Below are positions 36,302 to 45,720 of a stretch of 64,000 bases of DNA, piece after piece (the first letter of the stretch is position 1; each line of letters opens with the position of its first letter). Source of the DNA: Streptomyces sp. CB02400 (GTDB lineage: Bacteria > Actinomycetota > Actinomycetes > Streptomycetales > Streptomycetaceae). The notes below the pieces were generated by a model. That model ran no database searches and was not told the origin of the DNA. It worked only from the letters and a program-made list of their open reading frames with translations. Both the position numbers and the translations under genes were made by a program. Where the stretch lies: contig NZ_LIWB01000002.1 in assembly GCF_001905725.1 (NCBI RefSeq), forward strand, positions 599,137 through 663,136. Direction: 5' to 3'.

Positions 36302-36323
36302 ACGCCCAGGCTGCGCCCCCGGT

Positions 36324-36350
36324 GTTACGCACCGCACCGGCCGTTGTTAC
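36324..36350 (-). promoter_or_regulatory. Candidate GlnR a-sites upstream of the nitrate reductase
   Basis: Two GTAAC pentamers on the minus strand are exactly 22 bases apart, the spacing of the two a-sites of a GlnR box; the b-sites between and after are degenerate. The site lies 23-49 bases upstream of the chosen ATG. Confidence 0.5.
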
Positions 36351-36399
36351 ACCCCGGGTACGGCGACCTCCCCGCCGGTCGCGCCCCACGGTGAGGGGT

Positions 36400-37101
36400 T
36401 CATCCGATCCCCTGCGCGGACGCCTCCTCAAGCGCCCGCTCCACCCCCGGCTCCCTCGGCCCGAGGAAGCGCGGGTCCGGGCGGAAGGTGGCGTCCAGGG
36501 CCGCCTTCCCCGCCGCGAAGATCTCCCGGACGCCCCCGTAGTACCAGGTGACGTCGTGACGGTCGTCCACGCCGATGCCGTACGAGGTGACGCCGGCCGT
36601 CCGGCACAGGGCCACCGCGCGGCGGATGTGGAAGCCCTGGCTGATCAGCACCGCGCGGTCCACGCCGAAGATCTTCTTCGCGCGGACGCAGGAGTCCCAG
36701 GTGTCGAAGCCCGCGTAGTCGCTGACGATCCGCGTGTCGGGGACGCCGTGCCGCGTCAGGTACGCGCGCATCGCGTCCGGCTCGTCGTACTCCTCGCGGC
36801 TGTTGTCGCCGGTGACCAGGACCACCTCGATCCGCCCCGCGCGGTACAGCTCCGCCGCCGCGTCCAGCCGGTGCGCGAGATACGGCGACGGCTCCCCGTC
36901 CCACAGGCCCGCGCCGAAGACCACGGCGACGTCGGTGCGCGGCACGTCGGCGGTGGTGCGCAGCCGGTCGTCCGTCGTCACGCGCAGCCAGGTCGCCGGC
37001 AGCAGCGCCAGCACGCACACCGCCACCACCCCCTGCACCAGCCGCCGCTGCCCCGTACGGGTACGCGGCAGGCGCGGACGGCGGACTCTGAAACGGCGCA
37101 T
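36400..37101 (-). CDS. SanA/YdcF-like (DUF218) membrane protein
   Basis: Protein of 233 residues. An N-terminal membrane segment (VQGVVAVCVLALLPATWL) precedes a DUF218 domain: ADVAVVFGAGLWDGEPSPYLAHRLDAA, VVLVTGDNSREEYDEPDAMRAYL, and FDTWDSCVRAKKIFGV with LISQGFHIRRA. SanA-like proteins are linked to envelope integrity and vancomycin tolerance in E. coli; the reaction is not known. ATG 37101 lies just after a GGAGGGCCCGTCCG. It is divergent from the CbiX gene, so its promoter lies in the 37102-37313 region. Confidence 0.85.
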   Translation of the reverse strand: MRRFRVRRPRLPRTRTGQRRLVQGVVAVCVLALLPATWLRVTTDDRLRTTADVPRTDVAVVFGAGLWDGEPSPYLAHRLDAAAELYRAGRIEVVLVTGDNSREEYDEPDAMRAYLTRHGVPDTRIVSDYAGFDTWDSCVRAKKIFGVDRAVLISQGFHIRRAVALCRTAGVTSYGIGVDDRHDVTWYYGGVREIFAAGKAALDATFRPDPRFLGPREPGVERALEEASAQGIG

Positions 37102-37243
37102 CGGACGGGCCCTCCCCGGTCGGTCCTCGACCGTGAGAGACGCCCCGCCGAGCCTTCCGGTTCACCTCACGCACTGTGACCGGCTTCACGGCTCGGGGTG
37201 AACCCGCAGGTCGAACCGCCTCACACCCGTCGCCGTCCACATG

Positions 37244-37280
37244 GTGAACGGCCGGAAAACACCCGTCACGCCCGCGCAAC
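37244..37280 (+). promoter_or_regulatory. Candidate GlnR box upstream of the siroheme chelatase gene
   Basis: Pentamers GTGAA, GAAAA, GTCAC and GCAAC are spaced 11, 10 and 11 bases, nearly the a-b-a-b layout of GlnR sites. The site is 34-70 bases upstream of the ATG. One spacing is 10 rather than 11, so this is a moderate candidate. Confidence 0.45.
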
Positions 37281-37313
37281 GGGAAGGCAACGTGCCGCAT
37301 CCACGATCGGTGC

Positions 37314-38081
37314 ATGACGACGTACACCACGAACCCTCCCGCCCTCGTCGTCGTGGCCCACGGCAGCCGCGACCCGCGCGCGCTGAGCACCGTACGGCAG
37401 CTCCTGGACCGCGTCCGCGCGCTGCGGCCGGGCCTGCCCGTGCACCTGGGCCACATCGAGCTGAACGCGCCCCTGCTCCCCGACACCCTCGCCGAGCTGG
37501 ACGCGCGCGGCACCGGGGCCGCCGTCCTCGTACCGCTGCTGCTCAGCCGGGGCTACCACGTCAAGCGGGACATCCCCGAGATGGCCGCCGGGGCACGGCT
37601 GCACGCGCGCGTGGCCGCGCCGCTCGGCCCGCACCCCCTGCTCGTGGACGCCCTGCACGCCCGCCTCACCGAGGCCGGCTGGCACACCCCGGCCGACGGG
37701 GCGACCCGCCGCGCGAGCGGCGTCGTGCTCGCCGCCGCCGGCTCCCGCGACCCCGAGTCGAGGGTCGACACGGGCCGCACCGCGCGGCTGCTCGCCGAAC
37801 GCCTCGGCGTCCCCGTCGTCCCCGCGTACGCCTCCGCCGCCGCCCCCACCGTCCCCGACGCCGTCCGCGCCCTGGCCGCCCGGGGCCGCCACCGCGTGGC
37901 CGTGGCCTCCTACTTCACGGCCCCCGGTCGCTTCGCCACGGAATGCGCGGCAGCGGCGCCGGGTATCGCGTCCGCCCCCCTGGCCACCCACCCCGCGATG
38001 GCCCACCTCCTCCTGCACCGCTACGACCAGACCGCGAGGACCCCGTCCACCACACCTCTGGAACTGGCGTCAGCCGTCTGA
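37314..38081 (+). CDS. Sirohydrochlorin chelatase-like protein (CbiX family)
   Basis: Protein of 255 residues with two CbiX-like half domains: VVVAHGSRDPRALSTVRQL and LVPLLLSRGYHVKRDIPE in the first, and LAAAGSRDPESRVDTG and VAVASYFTAPGRFATE in the second. Metal-binding His residues (AHGS, RGYHVKRD) occur in the first half. CbiX-type enzymes insert cobalt or ferrous iron into sirohydrochlorin; here iron for siroheme of NirB is most likely, given the nitrogen cluster. The ATG lies without a clear ribosome site (CGGTGC), so the message may start close to the ATG. Confidence 0.85.
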   Translation: MTTYTTNPPALVVVAHGSRDPRALSTVRQLLDRVRALRPGLPVHLGHIELNAPLLPDTLAELDARGTGAAVLVPLLLSRGYHVKRDIPEMAAGARLHARVAAPLGPHPLLVDALHARLTEAGWHTPADGATRRASGVVLAAAGSRDPESRVDTGRTARLLAERLGVPVVPAYASAAAPTVPDAVRALAARGRHRVAVASYFTAPGRFATECAAAAPGIASAPLATHPAMAHLLLHRYDQTARTPSTTPLELASAV

Positions 38082-38086
38082 GGAAG

Positions 38087-38130
38087 GGGGCGCGGAGCTG
38101 TGCCGATATGCGGCTCCGCCGCGTGTGCGC
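38087..38130 (+). repeat. Dispersed intergenic repeat, copy 1
   Basis: Contains CGCGGAGCTGTG, GATATGCGGCTCCGCCGC and a GC-rich end. The same core (ATATGCGGCTCCGCCGCGT) is found at 41510-41562 and, on the opposite strand, at 51086-51130. It may be a REP-like element; the inner GCGGC-tcc-GCCGC can fold back. Confidence 0.6.
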
Positions 38131-38197
38131 AAAAAAGGGGGACCGGGGGCGCAGCCCCCAGGGACGGAGCGGGAAGGGGCGGCGGGGCGAAGGAAAA

Positions 38198-39454
38198 CTA
38201 GTCCAGGTACCCCCGCAACTGATCCGCGAAGGCGTGGTCGCGGAGCTTGTTCAGCGTCTTGGACTCGATCTGCCGTATCCGCTCGCGGGTCACGCCGAAG
38301 AGGCGGCCTATCTCCTCCAGGGTGCGCGGACGCCCGTCGACGAGGCCGTAGCGGAGCTGGACGACCTTGCGCTCGCGTTCGCCGAGGGTGGAGAGGACCG
38401 CCTCCAGGTGCTCCCTGAGCAGCAGGAACGCGGCCGATTCGACCGGACTCGCCGCGTCCCCGTCCTCGATGAGGTCACCGAGCGCCACGTCCTCCTCCTC
38501 GCCCACCGGCGCGTGGAGGGAGACCGGCTCCTGCGCGAGCCGCAACACCTCCCCCACCCGCTCGGCCGGCAGATCGAGATGCGCGGCCACCTCGCCCGGC
38601 GTCGGCTCGTACCCGCGCTCCTGCAGCATCCGCCGCTGCACCCGCACGACCCGGTTGATGAGCTCCACCACGTGCACGGGGACGCGAATGGTCCGGGCCT
38701 GGTCGGCCAGCGCACGCGACATGGCCTGGCGGATCCACCACGTGGCGTACGTGGAGAACTTGTACCCCCGCGCGTAGTCGAACTTCTCCACCGCCCGGAT
38801 CAGCCCGAGGTTCCCCTCCTGGACCAGGTCCAGCATGGTCAGCCCCCGGCCCACGTACCGCTTGGCGACGGATACGACGAGCCGCAGATTCGCCTCGATC
38901 AGCCGCCGCTTGGCCATCCGGCCCATGACGACGAGCCGGTCCAGGTCGACGGCGAGCCGACTGTCCAGATCGGGCGCCAGCCGCAGTTTCTCCTCGGCGA
39001 ACAGCCCCGCCTCGACACGGCGGGCGAGTTCGACCTCCTCGGCGGCGGTCAGCAGCGGGATGCGCCCGATCTCGCGCAGGTACTGCCGGAACAGATCCGA
39101 GGAGGGCCCCCCGGTCTCGGCGCGGACGGGCGCGACCGGGGGGCCGGGCTCGACGGAATCGGCCGGCTCGGGCGGTGTCTCGGGATGGTGCGCGACGCGG
39201 CTCTGCGCGGGCATGGCGACGAGAACGCCGGCGTCGGGCTGGGTGAGGATCTGGGTCTGGGTCTGCACGGGGGCGACCTCCAGGATGATCGCTGCCAGGG
39301 GGTGGGGCAGCGGTACTTCGGGAACGGAGTCGGCGGCCTCGCCGCTGTCCGTCCCGTACGCGATGAGCGGAACCGCGGATGTCCGGGACCCGTCGGTGAC
39401 GGATCGGCCGCGCTCCGAGGACTCAGGCACCGGGACCAGTGTGGGGTACGACAC
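38198..39454 (-). CDS. hrdA: Group 2 primary-like sigma factor, HrdA type
   Basis: RNA polymerase sigma-70 factor of 418 residues. Region 1.2 starts near residue 118 ([21 protein letters not shown]), regions 2.1-2.4 at [58 protein letters not shown], region 3 at [14 protein letters not shown], and region 4 with helix-turn-helix [19 protein letters not shown]. The first 115 residues are a Ser/Pro/Glu/Gln-rich extension. It is adjacent to dnaG, as I recall for hrdA (S. coelicolor); the name rests on that synteny and on group 2 features, so a related Hrd factor is possible. ATG 39454 follows CGTGGGGACG. Confidence 0.78.
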   Translation of the reverse strand: MSYPTLVPVPESSERGRSVTDGSRTSAVPLIAYGTDSGEAADSVPEVPLPHPLAAIILEVAPVQTQTQILTQPDAGVLVAMPAQSRVAHHPETPPEPADSVEPGPPVAPVRAETGGPSSDLFRQYLREIGRIPLLTAAEEVELARRVEAGLFAEEKLRLAPDLDSRLAVDLDRLVVMGRMAKRRLIEANLRLVVSVAKRYVGRGLTMLDLVQEGNLGLIRAVEKFDYARGYKFSTYATWWIRQAMSRALADQARTIRVPVHVVELINRVVRVQRRMLQERGYEPTPGEVAAHLDLPAERVGEVLRLAQEPVSLHAPVGEEEDVALGDLIEDGDAASPVESAAFLLLREHLEAVLSTLGERERKVVQLRYGLVDGRPRTLEEIGRLFGVTRERIRQIESKTLNKLRDHAFADQLRGYLD

Positions 39455-39536
39455 ATCGTCCCCACGAGGGGCGTGCGATGACTTTTTGCGTCCGTCCGGT
39501 GACCGGCCGCTTATCCGGACCCGCCCCCGGCCGCCC

Positions 39537-41465
39537 TCACAGGGCGGCTGCGCCGTGTTCCCGCAGGGCCTGGTCGTACTGCTGGAGGACCCACAACTCG
39601 TTCTGCACGGCGGCCAGTTCGCCCGGGTCGCCGTGGGTGCTGAGGCGGGTGAGGCGGCTGGCGACGTCGCGGATGCGGCGCTCGACCGCGCGGCGGCGGA
39701 CGGTGACGAGCTGGGCGCCCGCGTAGGTCTCGTCGACCCCCTTGACGCCCCGGTGCAGCATGATCGCCTCGACGGCGAGTTCGGTGACCATGGCGCGGAC
39801 GGTGTCGTCGGGGGCGGCCTCGCGGACCCGGATCAGGTACTCCTGCGGGTCCTGCACGCCGTGCTCCGCGCCGCCCGCGTCCAGGATCGCCTGGCGTACG
39901 GCCGCGTAGGGCGGGGCGGTGAACTCGTCGACGCCGTACGCGTCGAAGGCCGGGGAGACCAGCTCCGGGCGCTGGAGGGCTAGCTTGAGCAGTTCGCGTT
40001 CGGTGGCGAAGACCGGGTTGCGGAGGTTGAGGGCGGGACCGCGCGGGGCGGCCTGGGCGGGGGCGTACTGCTGGGCCCCACCGCCGCCCCCGCGCTGCTG
40101 CTGGTCCGGTGCCGGACCCTTGCCGCCGCGTTCGCGGGCCCAGCGGGCGAGCTGGGCGACCCGCTTGACGACGAACTGGGTGTCGAGGATGCCGAGCATC
40201 CCGGCGAGCTGGACGGCGACCTCGTGCTGGGCGCCGCTGTTCTTGATCCGGGCGACGATCGGCGCGGCCTCGTCGAGGGCGGCGGCGCGGCCGGCCGGGG
40301 TGTCCAGGTCGTAGCGGACCACGATCTGGCGGAGGGCGAACTCGAAGAGCGGGGTGCGGGGTTCGGCCAGGTCGGCGACGGCCTCGTCGCCCTTGGCGAG
40401 GCGCAGGTCGCAGGGGTCCATGCCGTCGGGGGCGATGGCGATGTAGGTCTCGGCGGCGAACTTCTGGTCGTCCTCGAAGGCGCGCAGGGCCGCCTTCTGG
40501 CCTGCCGCGTCGCCGTCGAAGGTGAAGATCACACGCGCGCTGCCGTTGTCCATGAGCAGCCGGCGCAGGATCTTGATGTGGTCGCCGCCGAAGGCGGTGC
40601 CGCAGGTGGCGATGGCGGTCGTCACCCCGGCGAGGTGGCAGGCCATGACGTCGGTGTAGCCCTCGACGACGACCGCGCGGGAGGCCTTCGCGATGTCCTT
40701 CTTCGCCAGGTCGATGCCGTAGAGGACCTGGGACTTCTTGTAGATCGCCGTCTCGGGCGTGTTGAGGTACTTCGGGCCGTTGTCCGCCTCGTAGAGCTTG
40801 CGGGCGCCGAAGCCGACGACCTCCCCGCCGATGTCGCGGATGGGCCACATCAGCCGGCCGCGGAAGCGGTCGATGGGGCCGCGGCGGCCCTCCTGGGAGA
40901 GCCCGGAGAGGATCAGCTCCTTGTCGCTGAAGCCCTTGCCGCGCAGGAAACGGGTGAGGTGGTCCCAGCCCTGGGGGCTGTAGCCGACGCCGAAGTGGAC
41001 GGCGGCGGCCTGGTCGAAGCCGCGGTCTGCGAGGAAGCTCCGGCCGGTGTCCGCCTCGGGGGAGGTCGCGAGCTGTTCCGCGTACCACTCGGCGGCGATC
41101 TTGTGGGCCTCGACCAGACGGATGCGCTCACCGCGCTGGTGGGTCGGGTTGTACCCGCCCTCCTCGTAGCGCAGGGTGATCCCGGCCTGCCCGGCGAGGC
41201 GCTCGACCGCCTCCGAGAAGGAGAGGTGGTCGACCTTCATCACGAATGTGATGGTGTCGCCGCCCTCCTGACAGCCGAAGCAGTGGAAGAGTCCCTTGCT
41301 CGGGCTGACCTGGAAGGACGGCGACTTCTCGTCGTGGAACGGGCAGAGCCCCTTGAGGTTCCCCCCGCCCGCGTTCCGTAGCTGGAGGTACTCGGAGACG
41401 ACGGCGTCGATCGGGACCGCGTCCCGAACCGCCTTCACGTCCTCGTCATTGATCCGTCCTGCCAC
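39537..41465 (-). CDS. dnaG: DNA primase
   Basis: Synthesises RNA primers for replication. The 642-residue product has a zinc-binding domain with [11 protein letters not shown] and CFGCQEGGD (Cys3-His ligand set, about residues 43-65), a TOPRIM domain ([11 protein letters not shown], then [10 protein letters not shown], acidic residues, about 285-360) and a C-terminal helicase-binding domain ([10 protein letters not shown], then DETYAGAQL...[19 protein letters not shown]). A Gln/Gly-rich linker separates the TOPRIM and C-terminal parts. It begins at GTG 41465 and lies upstream of the sigma factor gene in the same direction, an arrangement resembling the macromolecular synthesis operon. Confidence 0.95.
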   Translation of the reverse strand: MAGRINDEDVKAVRDAVPIDAVVSEYLQLRNAGGGNLKGLCPFHDEKSPSFQVSPSKGLFHCFGCQEGGDTITFVMKVDHLSFSEAVERLAGQAGITLRYEEGGYNPTHQRGERIRLVEAHKIAAEWYAEQLATSPEADTGRSFLADRGFDQAAAVHFGVGYSPQGWDHLTRFLRGKGFSDKELILSGLSQEGRRGPIDRFRGRLMWPIRDIGGEVVGFGARKLYEADNGPKYLNTPETAIYKKSQVLYGIDLAKKDIAKASRAVVVEGYTDVMACHLAGVTTAIATCGTAFGGDHIKILRRLLMDNGSARVIFTFDGDAAGQKAALRAFEDDQKFAAETYIAIAPDGMDPCDLRLAKGDEAVADLAEPRTPLFEFALRQIVVRYDLDTPAGRAAALDEAAPIVARIKNSGAQHEVAVQLAGMLGILDTQFVVKRVAQLARWARERGGKGPAPDQQQRGGGGGAQQYAPAQAAPRGPALNLRNPVFATERELLKLALQRPELVSPAFDAYGVDEFTAPPYAAVRQAILDAGGAEHGVQDPQEYLIRVREAAPDDTVRAMVTELAVEAIMLHRGVKGVDETYAGAQLVTVRRRAVERRIRDVASRLTRLSTHGDPGELAAVQNELWVLQQYDQALREHGAAAL

Positions 41466-41509
41466 GCGTGAATTCTACGGGGGTGAACTGACACCCCGGG
41501 GAGCTGAAG

Positions 41510-41562
41510 CGCCCCCGAAGGGGCGCGGGGCTGTGACATATGCGGCTCCGCCGCGTGGACGC
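41510..41562 (+). repeat. Dispersed intergenic repeat, copy 2
   Basis: The core ATATGCGGCTCCGCCGCGT is shared with copies 1 and 3. A GCGCCCCcgaaGGGGCGC hairpin precedes it (41510-41527), which could end transcription from the following gene. Confidence 0.6.
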
Positions 41563-41613
41563 GATCAATCACAACGGCGCCGCACGCGCAATGCGACAGA
41601 ACCCGGCAGACGC

Positions 41614-42879
41614 CTAGGCCACAAGACTCTCCAGCGGCACATGCGGATCCGCCAACGCCTCCGTATCCACCCGCACGCCGGACCGGACCAACCCCTGGAT
41701 CGGGTCCGTGACATCCCACACATTCACATTCATCCCCGCCAGCACACGCCCCTCCCGCACCCAGAACGCGACGAACTCGCGCTTCCCCGCATCACCACGG
41801 ATCACCACCTGGTCGTACGACCCCGGCGGCGCCCACCCGGAGTACTCCATTCCCAGGTCGTACTGGTCGGTGAAGAAGTAGGGAACGCGATCGTAGATCT
41901 CCTCCCGGCCCAGCATGGAGCGTGCGGCCGCCGGCCCGCCGTTGAGCGCGTTGGCCCAGTGCTCCACCCGCAGCCGCGTGCCGAAGAGGGCGTGCGGGAA
42001 GGACGCGACGTCCCCGGCCGCGTAGATGTCGGGATCCGACGTACGCAGCCGTTCGTCGACGAGGACGCCCCCGCCGTCCGCGCGGTCGGCGAGCTCCAGT
42101 CCCGCCGCCTCCGCGAGAGCGACCCGCGGGGCCGCGCCGATCGCCGCGAGGACGGCGTGCGCGGGGTGCTCCTCGCCGTCGTCGGTGCGGGCGGCGAGGA
42201 CCATGCCGTCCTGGCCGGTGATCTCGGTGAGCGTGGCACCGAAGTGGAAGCGGACGCCGTGCTCCCGGTGCAGCTCGGCGAAGAGCTGGCCGAGCTCGGG
42301 GCCGAGGACCGAGTGCAGCGGGGTCTCGCCGCGGTGGACGACGGTGACCTCCGCGCCGTACTCGCGGGCCGCCGCCGCGATCTCCAGGCCGATCCAGCCG
42401 GCGCCGGCGATCACCAGATGGCCGTTGTCGCGGCCGAGGGAGGCCAGGACGCCCTTGAGGCGTTCGGCGTGGGCGAGGCGGCGCAGATGGTGGACACCGA
42501 CGAGGCCGGTGCCCGGGATGTCGAGGCGGCGGGGTTCGGCGCCGGTGGCGAGCAGCAGTTTGTCGTAGCGGACGACGGTGCCGTCCTCGCCGAAGCGGAC
42601 GGTCCTCGCGGTGCGGTCGATGGCGTCGACGGTCTGGCCGAGGTGCAGTTCGATGTCGTGGCGCGCGTACCAGGCGGGTTCGTGGACGAAGACGCTGTCG
42701 CGGTCGTCCTTGCCGAGGAGGTAGCCCTTGGAGAGGGGCGGACGCTCGTAGGGGTGGTCGCGTTCGTCGCAGATCAGTATCACGCGGCCGGTGAAGCCCT
42801 CCGTTCTCAGCGTCTCGGCCGCCTTGGCGCCGGCCAGTCCGCCTCCGACGATGACGAATGTCTGATCCGCGTCGACCAC
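41614..42879 (-). CDS. Ferredoxin/rubredoxin reductase-type FAD oxidoreductase
   Basis: Flavoprotein of 421 residues. FVIVGGGLAGAKAAETLRTEGFTGRVILICDERDHPYERPPLSKGYL binds FAD, LLLATGAEPRRLDIPGTG follows, VIAGAGWIGLEIAAAAREYGAEVTVV binds NAD(P)H, and IYAAGDVASF is the second FAD motif. The C-terminal GYRPGRV-like Reductase_C part (YDQVVIRGDAGKREFVAFWVREG) is present. It resembles ferredoxin reductases of oxygenase systems, so it may supply electrons to ferredoxin partners such as cytochromes P450 or Rieske oxygenases; no partner is adjacent. Start is GTG 42879. Confidence 0.87.
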   Translation of the reverse strand: MVDADQTFVIVGGGLAGAKAAETLRTEGFTGRVILICDERDHPYERPPLSKGYLLGKDDRDSVFVHEPAWYARHDIELHLGQTVDAIDRTARTVRFGEDGTVVRYDKLLLATGAEPRRLDIPGTGLVGVHHLRRLAHAERLKGVLASLGRDNGHLVIAGAGWIGLEIAAAAREYGAEVTVVHRGETPLHSVLGPELGQLFAELHREHGVRFHFGATLTEITGQDGMVLAARTDDGEEHPAHAVLAAIGAAPRVALAEAAGLELADRADGGGVLVDERLRTSDPDIYAAGDVASFPHALFGTRLRVEHWANALNGGPAAARSMLGREEIYDRVPYFFTDQYDLGMEYSGWAPPGSYDQVVIRGDAGKREFVAFWVREGRVLAGMNVNVWDVTDPIQGLVRSGVRVDTEALADPHVPLESLVA

Positions 42880-42971
42880 GTGATGCCTCCTCGTAACGGT
42901 GTAGCCACCTGTGAGCGTCCCGCACTCAGCATGATGCCGTAAGGGGGAGCGACCCGATCAGGCCGTACGGC

Positions 42972-44246
42972 TCATGCCTGCCCCGTGAGACGGGCGTGAA
43001 GCGAGCGGGCCGAGGCGTCGGTGAGCGACGCGATCTGGTCGACGATCACGCGCTTGCGGGCGCGGTCGTCCGGGGCACGCTCGAACAGGGTGCGGAACTG
43101 GGGGTCCAGGCCGTCGGGGGCGCGGGAGGTGAGTGCCTCGGCCAGTTCGAGGACGACGATCCGCTGGTCGGCGCGGAGCAGTTCCTGTTCGGCGCGCTGC
43201 ATGACGTACCGGTCGGCTACCGCCTTGAGGACCGCGCACTCCATGCGGGTGCTGCGCGGTACGACCAGCTCGGCGCCGTATCTGGTGAGGCGCCCGCCAC
43301 CGTGGGCCTGCCGGGTGGCGCCTTCGGCGGCGAGGCAGAAGCGGCCGATGAGCTGGCTGGTGGCGTCCTTGAGGCGGGCCTGGGCGACGGCGGTGCCGTC
43401 GTAGCCGTGCGGCCACCACTCCTGGTCGAGGAGGCGGTCGAGGGCCTCCGCGAGTTCGGCGGGGTCGGTGTCGGCGGGGACGTACCGGCCGACGGCGACG
43501 GCGAAGACGGCCTGGCGTTCGGGTTCGGCGTGGAGGCAGTCGGGGTCGATGTGGCCGGCGTGCAGGCCGTCCTCCACGTCGTGCACCGAGTAGGCCACGT
43601 CGTCGGACCAGTCCATGACCTGGGCCTCGAAGCAGGTGCGGGTGCCGGGGGCGTCCTCACGGAGCCAGTCGAAGACGGGGCGGTCGTCGTCGTAGACGCC
43701 GAACTTCGGGGAGGCCGGGTCGGTGGGGTGGGCGCCGCGGGGCCAGGGGTACTTGGTGGCGGCGTCGAGGGCGGCGCGGGTGAGGTTGAGGCCGACGGAG
43801 CCTTCGGGGGTGAAGCGTTTGGGTTCGATGCGGGTGAGGAGGCGGAGCGACTGGGCGTTGCCCTCGAAGCCGCCGCAGTCCTCGGCGAACTCGTTCAGCG
43901 CCTGTTCGCCGTTGTGGCCGAAGGGCGGGTGCCCGAGGTCGTGGGAGAGGCAGGCGGCCTCGACGAGGTCGGGGTCGCAGCCGAGGGCGGCGCCGAGTTC
44001 GCGGCCGACCTGGGCGCATTCGAGGGAGTGGGTGAGGCGGGTGCGGGGGCTGGCGTCCCAGACCTGGCTGTGCTCGCCGGGGGTGACGACCTGTGTTTTT
44101 CCGGCGAGGCGGCGGAGGGAGGCGGAGTGCAGGACGCGGGCGCGGTCGCGTTGGAAGGCGGTGCGGCCGGGGCGTTTGTCGGGTTCGGGGGCCCAGCGGG
44201 CGACTGACGTCCGGTCGTATGCGGTGGGGGGTGCGGTGCCTTCCAT
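42972..44246 (-). CDS. dgt: Deoxyguanosine triphosphate triphosphohydrolase-like protein
   Basis: HD-superfamily dNTP hydrolase, 424 residues. It has [37 protein letters not shown] (first His), the HD pair in [17 protein letters not shown], and [17 protein letters not shown], the second metal-binding Asp and His region. The enzyme converts dGTP (or dNTPs) to the nucleoside and triphosphate. Start ATG 44246 is chosen because an upstream in-frame ATG at 44345 would add an Arg/Pro-rich stretch of low coding character. It is the last in the dnaG-side cluster and lies beyond the reductase gene. Confidence 0.9.
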   Translation of the reverse strand: MEGTAPPTAYDRTSVARWAPEPDKRPGRTAFQRDRARVLHSASLRRLAGKTQVVTPGEHSQVWDASPRTRLTHSLECAQVGRELGAALGCDPDLVEAACLSHDLGHPPFGHNGEQALNEFAEDCGGFEGNAQSLRLLTRIEPKRFTPEGSVGLNLTRAALDAATKYPWPRGAHPTDPASPKFGVYDDDRPVFDWLREDAPGTRTCFEAQVMDWSDDVAYSVHDVEDGLHAGHIDPDCLHAEPERQAVFAVAVGRYVPADTDPAELAEALDRLLDQEWWPHGYDGTAVAQARLKDATSQLIGRFCLAAEGATRQAHGGGRLTRYGAELVVPRSTRMECAVLKAVADRYVMQRAEQELLRADQRIVVLELAEALTSRAPDGLDPQFRTLFERAPDDRARKRVIVDQIASLTDASARSLHARLTGQA

Positions 44247-44430
44247 GCCCTGACAGTACGGGGAGGGGGTGACAGTCGGGGCCGGAACGAGTCGCGGGGG
44301 CCGGCCGCCCGGGCAGGTCGCCGCGTTCCGGGTTTCCCCGCCCACGCGATGTCGGCGGATCCCGCGAGCCGATGAGTTCCTCGGCGTCCGGTGGTCGTAC
44401 GGTCGGATCCGATGCCGTGGAGGACTTCTG

Positions 44431-45024
44431 ATGCGCAGCGTGACCTATTCGATGAATGTCTCACTCGACGGCTACATCGTCGGGCCGGACGGCGGCCTGG
44501 ACTGGTCGGCGCCCGACGAGGAGGTCTTCCGCTTCTGGATCGACGGGATCCGGGAGGTCGACGTTCACCTGATGGGACGAAGGCTGTACGAGACGATGCT
44601 GTACTGGGAGACCGCCGGCCAGGATCCCTCGCTCGACGACTCGTCGCTCGAGTGGGCCGCGCTCTGGAAGCCGCTCCCCAAGGTGGTGTTCTCCACCACG
44701 CTGTCTGCGGTGCGGGGCAACGCCCGCCTGGCCTCCGGCGGCCTGGCGGAGGAGATCGGGCGGTTGCGGGCCGGGCCGGGGGAGGGCGACATCGCGATCG
44801 GCGGCGCGACTCTCGCCGCCGAGGCGGCCGCGTCGGGCCTGATCGACGAGTACCGGGTCGTGGTCCACCCGGTGCTGGTGGGCGGTGGCGTTCCGTTCTT
44901 TCCCCGGCACGGGCGCCGGGTGGATCTCGAACTCGTCGGGACCCGCACCTTCGGCTCGGGAGTCGTCCACCTCCGCTACCGCGTCACCGGCCGGAGCCGG
45001 GCTTCTGGACGAGGGGCGGAGTAG
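44431..45024 (+). CDS. Dihydrofolate reductase-fold protein (RibD C-terminal-like)
   Basis: Protein of 197 residues of the RibD_C/DHFR-like family: [36 protein letters not shown], and [38 protein letters not shown]. These proteins bind NAD(P)H, but the substrate is unknown in stand-alone versions; this one is not part of riboflavin synthesis as far as seen. ATG 44431 follows TGGAGGACTTCTG. The C-terminal [20 protein letters not shown] is the usual last strand pair. Confidence 0.82.
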   Translation: MRSVTYSMNVSLDGYIVGPDGGLDWSAPDEEVFRFWIDGIREVDVHLMGRRLYETMLYWETAGQDPSLDDSSLEWAALWKPLPKVVFSTTLSAVRGNARLASGGLAEEIGRLRAGPGEGDIAIGGATLAAEAAASGLIDEYRVVVHPVLVGGGVPFFPRHGRRVDLELVGTRTFGSGVVHLRYRVTGRSRASGRGAE

Positions 45025-45150
45025 CATCGTCCCCGTGGAGTGTTCCGCCGCCGAACGTACTCGTCACTGAGGGTGGGCCCGCCGCCGCGTCGCAGGCCGC
45101 GAGCGGGCCGGTCGTCGTCCGTTTCCCCTCGGTCCGAGAGGCACAACCCC

Positions 45151-45633
45151 ATGCTCATTCGCGCGTTCGGCCGCCATGACCAGGCACGGCTCGTCGAACT
45201 CACCATCGACACGTTCCGACCGTTCTACGAGGATTCCTTCCGCCCCCTCGTGGGCGAGGTCGTCTTCGCCAACCAGCACGGCGACTGGCGGGAGGACTAC
45301 CGCAAGCAGGTGAGCGAGCTCCACGACCCCGAGCTGCACAAGTACGTCGCGGTCGCCGAGATCGGCGGCGCCCTCGCCGGGTACGTGGCGTGGAACGTCG
45401 ATCCGGCGCGGCACAACGGCCGGATCGAGATCCTCGCCGTCGCACCCGAGCACCGCCGGGACCACGTGGGTACCAGGCTGTGCGAGCACGCGTTCGACGA
45501 GATGCGACGGCTCGGAGCGCAGGTGGTCGAGATCGGCACCGGCGGGGACCCCTTCCACGCGCCGGCCCGAGCCCTCTACGAGAACCTCGGGTGCGTTCGG
45601 CTCCCCCTGGCCGTCTACTACCGGCAGCTCTGA
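45151..45633 (+). CDS. GNAT family N-acetyltransferase
   Basis: Acetyl-CoA-dependent acyltransferase of 160 residues. Motif A (EILAVAPEHRRDHVGTRLCEHAFDEM) contains the Q/RxxGxG/A-like CoA pyrophosphate loop as RRDHVG, with a preceding beta bulge AGYVAWNVD. The C-terminal region ARALYENLGCVRLPLAVYYR is standard for GNATs. The substrate cannot be told. ATG 45151 follows CGAGAGGCACAACCCC. It is 126 bases after the RibD-like gene on the same strand and convergent with the ABC exporter pair. Confidence 0.85.
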   Translation: MLIRAFGRHDQARLVELTIDTFRPFYEDSFRPLVGEVVFANQHGDWREDYRKQVSELHDPELHKYVAVAEIGGALAGYVAWNVDPARHNGRIEILAVAPEHRRDHVGTRLCEHAFDEMRRLGAQVVEIGTGGDPFHAPARALYENLGCVRLPLAVYYRQL

Positions 45634-45667
45634 CGTCGCGCCTCCGTCCGGGGCGGCCCGTCCTGCG

Positions 45668-45715
45668 GCCCGGCCCGGACGGGGACGGCGACCCCCGTCC
45701 TCGTCCGGGCCGGGC
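45668..45715. terminator. Bidirectional hairpin between acetyltransferase and ABC exporter genes
   Basis: A 13-base perfect stem (GCCCGGCCCGGAC and complement) encloses a second shorter stem (GGGGACGG/CCGTCC). It lies 5 bases from the end of the ABC exporter gene and 35 bases after the acetyltransferase. Confidence 0.7.
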
Positions 45716-45720
45716 AGAAC

